Below are positions 31,601 through 37,635 of a DNA stretch of 37,635 bases, piece after piece. The stretch comes from Ruegeria denitrificans (GTDB lineage: Bacteria; Pseudomonadota; Alphaproteobacteria; Rhodobacterales; Rhodobacteraceae): NCBI RefSeq assembly GCF_001458295.1, contig NZ_CYUD01000023.1:1-37635 (forward strand), written 5' to 3'. A program made the translations under genes and the position numbers. Numbering within the stretch: position 1 is the stretch's first letter; each line of letters starts with the position of its first letter. The notes below the pieces were generated by a model. That model searched no databases, had not been told where the DNA came from, and saw only the letters and a program-made list of their open reading frames with translations.

Positions 31601-32556
31601 TCCGCAAGCGCCTGATCCCGAACGGCAGCGGCTTCGTCCGGTGTGAACAGCAGGGATTTTTCCGGCGTGATCAGCGTGTCAAACCCTTCGGGCAGACCCG
31701 CAGCAGGAGTTACCGCCGGATACATCCAGTTGGTGGTCGGGATGATCTGCTGGAACGTGTCCGAGACCATGAACTCCAGAAATTGATCCGCCAGTTCGGG
31801 CTGATCGCTACTGGCCAGCTTTGCCGCAACCTCGACCTGCATATAGTGCCCTTCGTCAAAGGCCGCCGCCGCTTTGCTTGCATCCTCTTCCGCGATCAGG
31901 TGATAAGCGGGCGATGTGGTGTAGCTGAGCACCATGTCCGCTTCACCCTCAAGAAACAGCCCATAGGCCTCGGACCAGCCTTTGGTCACGGTCACGATAT
32001 TATCGGCAAGCCCGGCCCAGATTTCGGGCGCTTCGTCACCATAAGCTGCCTTGACCCACAGCAACAGCCCCAGACCCGGAGTGGACGAGCGCGGGTCTTG
32101 GATAATGATCTTGGACTCACCCTCGGCCAATTCACGGAAATTGGCAGGTGCCGCTCCATCTGCGTTATGGACAAAAGCAAAATAGCCCCAGTCATAAGGT
32201 GCAAACACGTCATCCGGCCATTCAATCGGCAGGGTATAATCGGCACTGACCGAATTCGGGGCGAACAAGCCAGTTTCCTTGGCCGCCGAAATCAGGCCGG
32301 TGTCCAGCCCTAGTACGACATCAGCGTCTGTGTTTTCACCCTCAAGCCGCAGGCGTGACAACAGCGCTGCACCATCCTCGACACCCACAAGGTTCAGATC
32401 GCAGTCGCACACTGCCTCGAAAGCCTCTTCCACTTTGGGGCCGGGACCCCAGTCTGAGACAAAGCTGTCATAAGTGTAAACGGTCAGCTGAGGTTTATCG
32501 GCCGCGACAGCCGCTGTTGCACTCAGAAGTCCCGCAGCAATCATCAGATGTTTCAT
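31576..32556 (-). CDS. thiB: Thiamine-binding periplasmic protein
   Basis: The start at 32556 has GGAGG immediately upstream at a proper distance and gives 326 residues. A short Sec signal peptide (MKHLMIAAGLLSATAAVAA) is followed by KPQLTVYTYDSFVSDWGPG, the characteristic ThiB N-terminus. Other typical blocks are RSSTPGLGLLLWVKAAYGD and ADMVLSYTTSPAYH. The C-terminal region holds NWMYPAVTP and the LLFTPDEAAAVRDQALAEW tail. It should bind thiamine, TMP or TPP in the periplasm. It is the first gene of the operon and lies about 50 bases downstream of a TPP riboswitch. Confidence 0.94.
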   Translation of the reverse strand: MKHLMIAAGLLSATAAVAADKPQLTVYTYDSFVSDWGPGPKVEEAFEAVCDCDLNLVGVEDGAALLSRLRLEGENTDADVVLGLDTGLISAAKETGLFAPNSVSADYTLPIEWPDDVFAPYDWGYFAFVHNADGAAPANFRELAEGESKIIIQDPRSSTPGLGLLLWVKAAYGDEAPEIWAGLADNIVTVTKGWSEAYGLFLEGEADMVLSYTTSPAYHLIAEEDASKAAAAFDEGHYMQVEVAAKLASSDQPELADQFLEFMVSDTFQQIIPTTNWMYPAVTPAAGLPEGFDTLITPEKSLLFTPDEAAAVRDQALAEWLGALSQ

Positions 32557-32604
32557 GTCATCCTCCATTGCGGCGAGAGGGCAAGGTGGATGAAACCGCT
32601 ACCT

Positions 32605-32690
32605 TTCCCTCCGCCGGTTCTAGCCGGTTCAGGTTCTACGGGTTCGCCAATGGCATCTCAGCGCGGCAGGCCACGCACCCCGAGGTGAGG
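32605..32690 (-). promoter_or_regulatory. TPP riboswitch (THI element) controlling thiBPQ
   Basis: On the minus strand the conserved THI-box blocks appear in order. They are TCGGGGTGCG (P1/P2 side, near 32683-32674), CTGAGATG (near 32661-32654), ACCCGTAGAACCTGAACCGG (P4/P5 side), and CGGCGGAGGGAAA at the 3' closing side. The inner stem CCGGCTAGAACCGG is well formed. When TPP binds, expression of thiamine genes is expected to fall. The gap to the thiB ribosome-binding site is short, so control of translation initiation is more likely than a separate terminator. Confidence 0.93.
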
Positions 32691-32743
32691 ATGTCAGTAG
32701 GTCGGAACGGAATAAAAGACAACCAATTTAATCGGTCTGAAGA

Positions 32744-33793
32744 TCAGCCATTGATCCTGTCCGCTCCAGCGGCGTTCGGCCGGTAGAATTCGCGGTACCA
32801 TTTGACGAACTCGGCCACACCTTCCTGGACCGAGGTTCTGGGCTGATAGCCAGTCAGATCCTGAAGCAGTGACGCATCGGCCCAGGTGTCAAGCACATCA
32901 CCGGGTTGTCTGGGCATCATGTTCTTTTCTGCCGTGATGCCGGTGGCGGCTTCGATGGCTTCGATGAACGCAGTCAGCTGCACGGCATCATTGTTGCCAA
33001 TATTCACCACCCGATGAGGGGCCACTGGCGACAAACTGTCCCCTTCGGGGACCTGACCGTCTGCGGGGCGCATTGGCACAGCGTCCATCAGCAGGCAGAT
33101 CGCCTCGACCAGATCGTCGACATAGGTAAAATCGCGTTTCATGTTCCCATGATTGTAGACGTCAATCGCCTCGCCCTCGAAGATCGCTTTGGTGAATTTA
33201 AACAGCGCCATGTCCGGACGCCCCCAAGGCCCATAGACAGTGAAAAAGCGGAACATGGTGATCGGCAGATCGAACAGATGGGCATAAGAATGGGCCATGT
33301 TTTCGGTCGATTTCTTGGTGGCCGCGTAGAACGATATCTGATGGTCGGCGCGCTGCGTTTCCTTGTAGGGCATCTCGGTATTGGCGCCAAAGGCCGAAGA
33401 GGTAGAAGCCAGCAGCATATGTTTGGGCGGATGTACCCGCGCCGCCTCAAGAATTTCAAAGGTTCCGATTACGTTGCTTTCCAGATACGAGCGCGGGTTT
33501 TCGATTGAATACCGCACCCCGGCCTGCGCAGCCAGATGGATGACATAGTCAAACCGGTGCTCTTCGAACAAACTCATCATCAGACCCGGAGTTTCAACCT
33601 TGCCAATGACCGGCGTAAAGTGCGCACCATTAGGTTCATGCGTCAGCATGTCATGGCGGGTCTCTTTCAAAGAAACATCGTAGTAGTCGTTCAGGGCATC
33701 TAATCCCACCACGCGATAACCTTGGGCAAGCAGCAGTTTGCTCAGATGAAAGCCGATAAAGCCGGCCGAACCAGTAATGAGAACGCACTGCAT
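32744..33793 (-). CDS. NAD-dependent sugar-nucleotide epimerase (UDP-glucuronate 4-epimerase-like)
   Basis: Start at 33793 gives 349 residues and begins directly with the Rossmann motif VLITGSAGFIGFHLSKLLL. An ATG 24 bases upstream is possible but has no better ribosome-binding site. The catalytic YxxxK is in SFYAATKKSTENMAHSYA, the Ser/Thr in LLASTSSAFGANTEMPY. LDALNDYYDVSLKETR near residue 35 is the hallmark of the UDP-glucuronate 4-epimerase subgroup. The reaction makes UDP-galacturonate for capsule or lipopolysaccharide. No glycosyltransferase or export gene is adjacent, so the gene stands apart from its usual pathway. It lies between the thiamine operon leader and a toxin-antitoxin pair. 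Confidence 0.88.
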   Translation of the reverse strand: MQCVLITGSAGFIGFHLSKLLLAQGYRVVGLDALNDYYDVSLKETRHDMLTHEPNGAHFTPVIGKVETPGLMMSLFEEHRFDYVIHLAAQAGVRYSIENPRSYLESNVIGTFEILEAARVHPPKHMLLASTSSAFGANTEMPYKETQRADHQISFYAATKKSTENMAHSYAHLFDLPITMFRFFTVYGPWGRPDMALFKFTKAIFEGEAIDVYNHGNMKRDFTYVDDLVEAICLLMDAVPMRPADGQVPEGDSLSPVAPHRVVNIGNNDAVQLTAFIEAIEAATGITAEKNMMPRQPGDVLDTWADASLLQDLTGYQPRTSVQEGVAEFVKWYREFYRPNAAGADRING

Positions 33794-34038
33794 AATGTTG
33801 CCTTTGTTAAAAATCATGGTGTTCCTCGGCTATTTAGAGCGAGATTAATGGAAGTTTCCACCACAGAAATCGCAGGTCACGTTCTTCTCTTCTACAGCCG
33901 CATCTTTTGAACACTGCGTAAATCCTGTCTCTCCGCAGGTCTGACGTCGGCAAACTCACAGGCTATAACCACTCGCCATGCGCATATTTGACGCGCATGT
34001 TTGATGCGACTATCCTTGCTCATGAAAGGGCATGTCAG

Positions 34039-34269
34039 ATGAACGTTCAATCGCGCAAACCAACCAATCTGTCATTGGACAGCACATTGCTGTCCGAGGC
34101 CAAGGCTTTAAAGGTCAACCTTTCCCGCGCAGCCGAGGAAGGTGTTCGTATTGCGGTCGCCGCGGCAAAAGCCGAACAGTGGAAAGCTGAAAACGCCGAG
34201 GCCCTCAAAAGCTCGAACGACTATGTTGAACAGCATGGTCTGCCGCTGGACCAATTCAGACAGTTCTGA
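34039..34269 (+). CDS. ccdA: CcdA-type antitoxin
   Basis: The start at 34039, eight bases after AAAGGG, gives 76 residues. This is the typical CcdA length. The N-terminal ribbon-helix-helix part contains KPTNLSLDSTLLSEAKAL and NLSRAAEEGVRIAVA. The C-terminal tail (about 45-76) is charged and probably disordered, with WKAENAEALKSSNDYVEQHG, the toxin-binding region. CcdA binds its own promoter and neutralises CcdB. The TGA overlaps the toxin start by one base (TGATG), the standard coupling of this pair. Confidence 0.9.
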   Translation: MNVQSRKPTNLSLDSTLLSEAKALKVNLSRAAEEGVRIAVAAAKAEQWKAENAEALKSSNDYVEQHGLPLDQFRQF

Positions 34270-34568
34270 TGCCAAAATACGATGTTTTTCCGAACCCGTC
34301 CGGCGAAGGTTACCTGCTGGACATCCAAACCGATCTGCTTGGCGACCTGAATACGCGGGTTGTAGCGCCTTTGATGCAGTTGGCAAAAGCCCCAAAACCG
34401 GCAACCCGGCTTAATCCGGTATTCACTATTCAAGGTGAACAGTTTGCCATGGTCACCCAGTTCATGGCCGCGGTTCCGGTTGGAGTTTTAAAATCGCCAA
34501 CCGCAAACCTGAAAGACGAGGCTGATCGGGTCACGGTTGCCATAGACATGCTTATGCAGGGTTTTTGA
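34269..34568 (+). CDS. ccdB: CcdB-type toxin (gyrase poison family)
   Basis: This 99-residue protein matches CcdB in length and blocks: YDVFPNPSGEGYLLDIQTDL, NTRVVAPLMQLAKAP, LNPVFTIQGEQFAMVTQFMA and AIDMLMQGF at the end. In E. coli CcdB the last three residues (Trp-Gly-Ile) are needed to poison gyrase; here they are Gln-Gly-Phe, a common change in chromosomal homologues. Whether it is still toxic cannot be told. The pair is chromosomal and stands between metabolic genes with no mobile element seen. Confidence 0.9.
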   Translation: MPKYDVFPNPSGEGYLLDIQTDLLGDLNTRVVAPLMQLAKAPKPATRLNPVFTIQGEQFAMVTQFMAAVPVGVLKSPTANLKDEADRVTVAIDMLMQGF

Positions 34569-34611
34569 CAACCGTGAAGTACCGTAGTTCGAATAGATCT
34601 GAAAACCTTCG

Positions 34612-35871
34612 TCAGCCGTCCAGACCCAGAACTTTGATGGCACCCAGAAGGCGGGCGATTTCCTGTTCGGTGTTATAGTGACAGAACGAGATGCGGATGC
34701 AATCCGACAGACCCAGCGGTGTAAGAACATTGCCGGAATAGTGATCGGCCTTGCGTGTATGGGTGCGGATACCCTGTTGGTTCAAAATCTCCACCACATT
34801 TTCCGAAGCGTGCCCGTTGACCACAATCGACACCAATCCTTCGCGCGCGGGATTGTCTGCCCCGGCCAGAATGGAGACGTGGGCCATATCGCGCAGGCCC
34901 GGCAGATTACCGGTCCCATTGATGGCAGCGTTGGTCAGGTGCGTCTCATAGGCATGAATGGCGCGACCCGCGGCCTCGATCCGCTTGCGCGGCTCGGTCT
35001 CGTCTGACACTTCTCCACCCAGCCAGTCAAAATAGGACACCACATCTGACACGGTCGCGTAAGACCCGGTGTCACGAGTACCGAATTCCCAACCCCTCGC
35101 AGGCGCGTCGATCAGCATGTCATGCGGCGTGGTGGTCAGTTTGTCGGAAATCCAGGCAATGCCGTAGCCATGGCGCGAAAACACCTTATAGGGCGAGATC
35201 GCATAGCCATCGACATTGTAGACATCCAGATCCAGCTGCCCGTGGGCGGCGTGCTGAATGCCATCAACAATGATCAAGCATTCCGGCGCCACTGCCCGGA
35301 TCGCGGACGAGATCGCCGCGACATCCATGCCCATACCCGTCACGGGCGAGGCGTGCAGGATTGTCGCCACCGCCACGTCCGGGGTCATCCGCGCGGTGTA
35401 GTCCTCGGGCGTGACCAGACCGGTTTCGTCGTTATGCGGCACGTTTACGTAGTCCAGACCGGCAATCTCAGACCAGCGACGCGCGGCGCTGCGCGTGGCG
35501 GGGTGTTCGATCGACGACCCGATCACTTTGGCACCCTTGGGTGCGGCCAGACAGGCGGTGCGGATCATCCGAAACAGCAATTCGGTCCCGCTTTCTCCTG
35601 CAAAGAACTGCCCTCCCGAGGCGTTCATGAGGACCGCCAGATCATCCTTGGCCTTGTTAATCACATTCTGAGTTTCCTGCCCCGCCGGGTTGATGCGTCC
35701 TGGATTGTCGGGGATCGCAGCGTAAAAGGCCGAGGTGTCAGCAACGGATTTCAACGTCAGCGCACCGCCAGCGTTTTCGAAAAAGATACGCTCGCCCTGA
35801 AACGGGCAACTATCAACATGGGCAAACCGGTCGCGAATGGCGTCGATAAGGGTGGGGTTATTCTGGATCAT
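34612..35871 (-). CDS. Class V aminotransferase-fold PLP enzyme (cysteine desulfurase-like, substrate unknown)
   Basis: This 419-residue enzyme is of fold type I, class V. The start follows AGGA nine bases upstream. The Asp that pairs with the PLP ring nitrogen is in CLIIVDGIQHAAHGQLDL, and the PLP lysine is in YAISPYKVFSRHGYGIAW. The N-terminal block IFFENAGGALTLKSVADT is family-typical. The Cys loop that mobilises sulfur in SufS/IscS is absent; the C-terminal site reads HTRKADHYSGNVLTPLG. The protein is therefore probably a lyase, epimerase or kynureninase-like enzyme rather than a sulfur donor. Neighbours (ccdAB and poorly coding DNA) do not reveal the pathway. Confidence 0.85.
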   Translation of the reverse strand: MIQNNPTLIDAIRDRFAHVDSCPFQGERIFFENAGGALTLKSVADTSAFYAAIPDNPGRINPAGQETQNVINKAKDDLAVLMNASGGQFFAGESGTELLFRMIRTACLAAPKGAKVIGSSIEHPATRSAARRWSEIAGLDYVNVPHNDETGLVTPEDYTARMTPDVAVATILHASPVTGMGMDVAAISSAIRAVAPECLIIVDGIQHAAHGQLDLDVYNVDGYAISPYKVFSRHGYGIAWISDKLTTTPHDMLIDAPARGWEFGTRDTGSYATVSDVVSYFDWLGGEVSDETEPRKRIEAAGRAIHAYETHLTNAAINGTGNLPGLRDMAHVSILAGADNPAREGLVSIVVNGHASENVVEILNQQGIRTHTRKADHYSGNVLTPLGLSDCIRISFCHYNTEQEIARLLGAIKVLGLDG

Positions 35872-35890
35872 AGTTCAGTCCTGTAAGTTG

Positions 35891-36295
35891 TCAGGGCGCG
35901 CGGCTTGTGATCATGCCGCTGGGTGCGGCGTTGGCGATGGGCCTGACGGTCAATATGTCGTAGCATTCAGCGGGGCTCAGCAATTGCTCAACATCCGCAC
36001 AACCCGTCATCGCCGCCCTAAGCGCAGGGATGACGCGTTTGTCCAAATCAGTATCCACCAACTGGTTCACCCATTTGGTCAAGGTCTTATCAGCCATTCG
36101 AATGCCCCAATACAGCATTTCTGCAATCCAAGGATGATACGGCGGAATAGCTAAGTCTGGCGCATTGACGACATCACAGTGTCTGCCACCGCCATCGCTC
36201 GTCAGTGGCGGTCCGCTGGCTATCATCACTAGAACGCCCAAACGCAGAGACAGAATTCGACTGGTTGACCTACCACGACTGAGGGGATTCTGCAT
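35891..36295 (-). CDS. Hypothetical protein, possibly a truncated gene
   Basis: The frame encodes 134 residues. Its last 85 residues look like real protein, with HPWIAEMLYWGIRMADKTLT and LVDTDLDKRVIPALRAAMTG. The first 45 are low in typical features and may be outside a real gene. No ribosome-binding site was recognised, and I do not recognise the family. It starts 19 bases beyond the start of the class V enzyme and runs in the same direction, so it lies upstream of it. It could be the 3' remnant of a larger gene whose front is lost in the non-coding stretch behind it. Confidence 0.35.
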   Translation of the reverse strand: MQNPLSRGRSTSRILSLRLGVLVMIASGPPLTSDGGGRHCDVVNAPDLAIPPYHPWIAEMLYWGIRMADKTLTKWVNQLVDTDLDKRVIPALRAAMTGCADVEQLLSPAECYDILTVRPIANAAPSGMITSRAP

Positions 36296-36749
36296 TTATC
36301 AATGAAGAATAATATCCCCAAAAACCCACACTTGATGGCTGTAAACAAATAAAATCGGCTTTCCTGAGTTGCATTTGTCCGAATTTGTGGAATTATAGAG
36401 CAAATGACAACGAGAATCCCTAATCCAATGCCGCGAGAACACAAAAGCCTAAAAATTCAGGATTGGATTGCTGGCTCAAGCGGTCCAACTCGCACTGGCC
36501 ATCTCAATCGTGGTTTCGACCCAAACACCACAGATGCGCAAGGTCTGGAGAGGGCAACTAATTGGAAAAATGCGATCCCGATTAGGTCGAATGCTCAGCC
36601 AAGGTACCTTTTCAACGCCCATTTCGATCAAAATATTGCGTCCCCAAACACGTTCACAGGAACCGTAGCTACGGCCGGGTTTCATATAACGTTTTCAGAA
36701 CTACTAAAACCATGGCTCCACAATTCATAAACAGACAGGACGAACCCGG
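36296..36749. other. Intergenic stretch without a recognisable gene
   Basis: Both strands were read. Open frames of 66-108 codons occur, but none has a family signature or a ribosome-binding site. The base composition is more AT-rich than in the flanking genes. The stretch must contain the promoter of the phosphatase gene at 36750, but no clear -35/-10 pair could be fixed by eye. Confidence 0.5.
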
Positions 36750-37547
36750 ATGCTGAATCCAAAAAGCTCGAAACCGACGGTAACGGCCGATCTGATTTCG
36801 CATGCGATGGCGGTTGCTGATTTGGCCAACACTGCTGCCCGAGGGTATTTTCGTGGAAAACTGGGTGTTGAGTTCAAGTCGGATGAAAGTCCGGTGACAC
36901 AAGCCGACAAGGGTGTCGAGGCGCAGGTACGCACCTATCTGGAACAACATTTTCCGGATCATGGCATCTTTGGCGAAGAACACGGGTTTGAGGGGCAGAA
37001 TTGCCGTGAAGTCTGGATCATTGATCCGATCGACGGCACAAGGTCATTCCTTTCAGGGCATCCGCTGTTCGGCTTTCTGCTCGGGCACCTGGTCGATGGA
37101 AAGCCGGATATCGGCGTGATCGGTATGCCTGCGTTGAACGAAGTTTTCACGGGTGTTCCCAGTCAGGGTGCGACGCTGAACGGAGATATAATTACAACCT
37201 CGAACCAAAAGCGACTGGATCAATCCATTCTGTTTGTGAACGAAGGCGACAAGATCTACCGCGATCACCCTTCGCTTTTCGCAAAACTGATGCAATCCGG
37301 GCAGACCCGCCGTTTCGCATATGATTGCTACCCGCACGCCCTACTTGCAGCGGGGCATGTGGATGCGGTGGTTGATTATGACCTGCAGCCCTATGACTTT
37401 TTGCCTGTTCTGGCCGTGATTGAGGCTGCAGGGGGCGTCATGACCGACTGGGAAGGCAAGCCGCTCGACCTGAAGTCTGACGGTCGAGTGATCTCGGCAG
37501 CGACATCCGAATTGCACGCGGAATTGCTGAATCTGGTGAACGGCTAG
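36750..37547 (+). CDS. Inositol-monophosphatase-family phosphatase (histidinol-phosphatase-like)
   Basis: This 265-residue Mg-dependent phosphatase has the family metal-site order. Glu is in HGIFGEEHGFEG (near residue 75). The DPIDGT motif is in VWIIDPIDGTRSFLSGHP (near 91-96). The third Asp is in YDLQPYDFLPVLAVIEAAGG (near residue 218). Length and the RSFLSGHP variant fit histidinol-phosphatases of the HisN type found in alphaproteobacteria; inositol-1-phosphatase or a sugar phosphatase remain possible. No other histidine gene is adjacent. The start is ATG, with AGGA about 11 bases upstream. Confidence 0.88.
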   Translation: MLNPKSSKPTVTADLISHAMAVADLANTAARGYFRGKLGVEFKSDESPVTQADKGVEAQVRTYLEQHFPDHGIFGEEHGFEGQNCREVWIIDPIDGTRSFLSGHPLFGFLLGHLVDGKPDIGVIGMPALNEVFTGVPSQGATLNGDIITTSNQKRLDQSILFVNEGDKIYRDHPSLFAKLMQSGQTRRFAYDCYPHALLAAGHVDAVVDYDLQPYDFLPVLAVIEAAGGVMTDWEGKPLDLKSDGRVISAATSELHAELLNLVNG

Positions 37548-37556
37548 GATTAGGGT

Positions 37557-37635
37557 GCCGCCCGGACGCGAGCGGCACAGGTGGACCGGGCGGCGCGTGT
37601 GGGCGATGCGATCGAGACCGGCACCGTGTTCATGA
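37557..37635 (+). pseudogene. Probable aldehyde dehydrogenase fragment (runs off window)
   Basis: The frame after an in-frame TAG (37551-37553) reads ARTRAAQVDRAARVGDAIE and then TGTVFM. This resembles the region near the NAD-dependent aldehyde dehydrogenase C-terminus that precedes a conserved Asn. It has no start codon of its own in a sensible place and begins right after the phosphatase stop, so the 5' part is missing. The rest lies outside the window. The assignment rests on about 25 residues. Confidence 0.4.

Noticed and set aside
36404..36730. Plus-strand frame of 108 codons before the phosphatase gene
   Set aside because: No family signature, no ribosome-binding site, and composition unlike a coding region.

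Overview
The window looks like chromosome of a marine alphaproteobacterium of the Rhodobacterales (Roseobacter group). The grounds are moderately high GC, two complete TRAP transporters, Roseobacter-style dimethylglycine-dehydrogenase/GcvT and MttB-family sequences, thiBPQ under a TPP riboswitch, and many IclR/LysR/GntR/MocR regulators beside catabolic genes. The assignment rests on protein families, not on a marker gene. No rRNA, tRNA, CRISPR array or intact insertion sequence was seen.

Layout. (1) 0.1-6.0 kb: a minus-strand operon dctP-dctQ-dctM-iclR, divergent from a GMC oxidoreductase, with an operator-like inverted repeat between them. (2) 6.1-9.0 kb: a GAF/coiled-coil/LuxR regulator (TTG start), a Tat-exported metallo-beta-lactamase-fold protein with two inverted repeats in its leader, and a convergent MOSC protein. 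(3) 9.5-11.1 kb: a second GMC oxidoreductase. (4) 11.2-18.0 kb: a decay zone with six gene remnants (class II glutamine amidotransferase, response-regulator N-terminus, DMT transporter, nitronate monooxygenase, Tat-type metallo-beta-lactamase, MttB-like methyltransferase), interrupted only by intact DUF983, MocR-type regulator and HPP-family genes. (5) 18.0-21.5 kb: an intact FAD/GcvT dehydrogenase whose stop codon overlaps the start of the dead mttB-like gene, and a divergent LysR gene. (6) 21.7-29.3 kb: a TPP-dependent 2-oxoacid-type enzyme divergent from a GntR/FCD regulator with a perfect operator-like palindrome between them, then a LysR gene divergent from a TRAP operon that ends in a ureohydrolase. 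(7) 29.4-32.7 kb: thiamine uptake operon thiB-thiP-thiQ with a TPP riboswitch. (8) 32.7-37.6 kb: a UDP-glucuronate-epimerase-like gene, a CcdA/CcdB-type toxin-antitoxin pair, a class V PLP enzyme, poorly coding sequence, an inositol-monophosphatase-family phosphatase and a probable aldehyde dehydrogenase fragment at the edge.

How it fits together. Most of the window is accessory catabolism: binding-protein-dependent uptake of organic acids (TRAP), oxidation by flavin enzymes, and locally placed regulators. The most testable biochemical idea is region 6: TRAP uptake, a TPP-dependent decarboxylase-like enzyme and a ureohydrolase could form part of a guanidino-acid or arginine-transaminase-type route. 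This is inference. The clearest direct observation is region 4: each remnant can be followed through its stops and frameshifts by conserved family motifs. Twice, two convergent genes have both lost their 3' ends at one junction.
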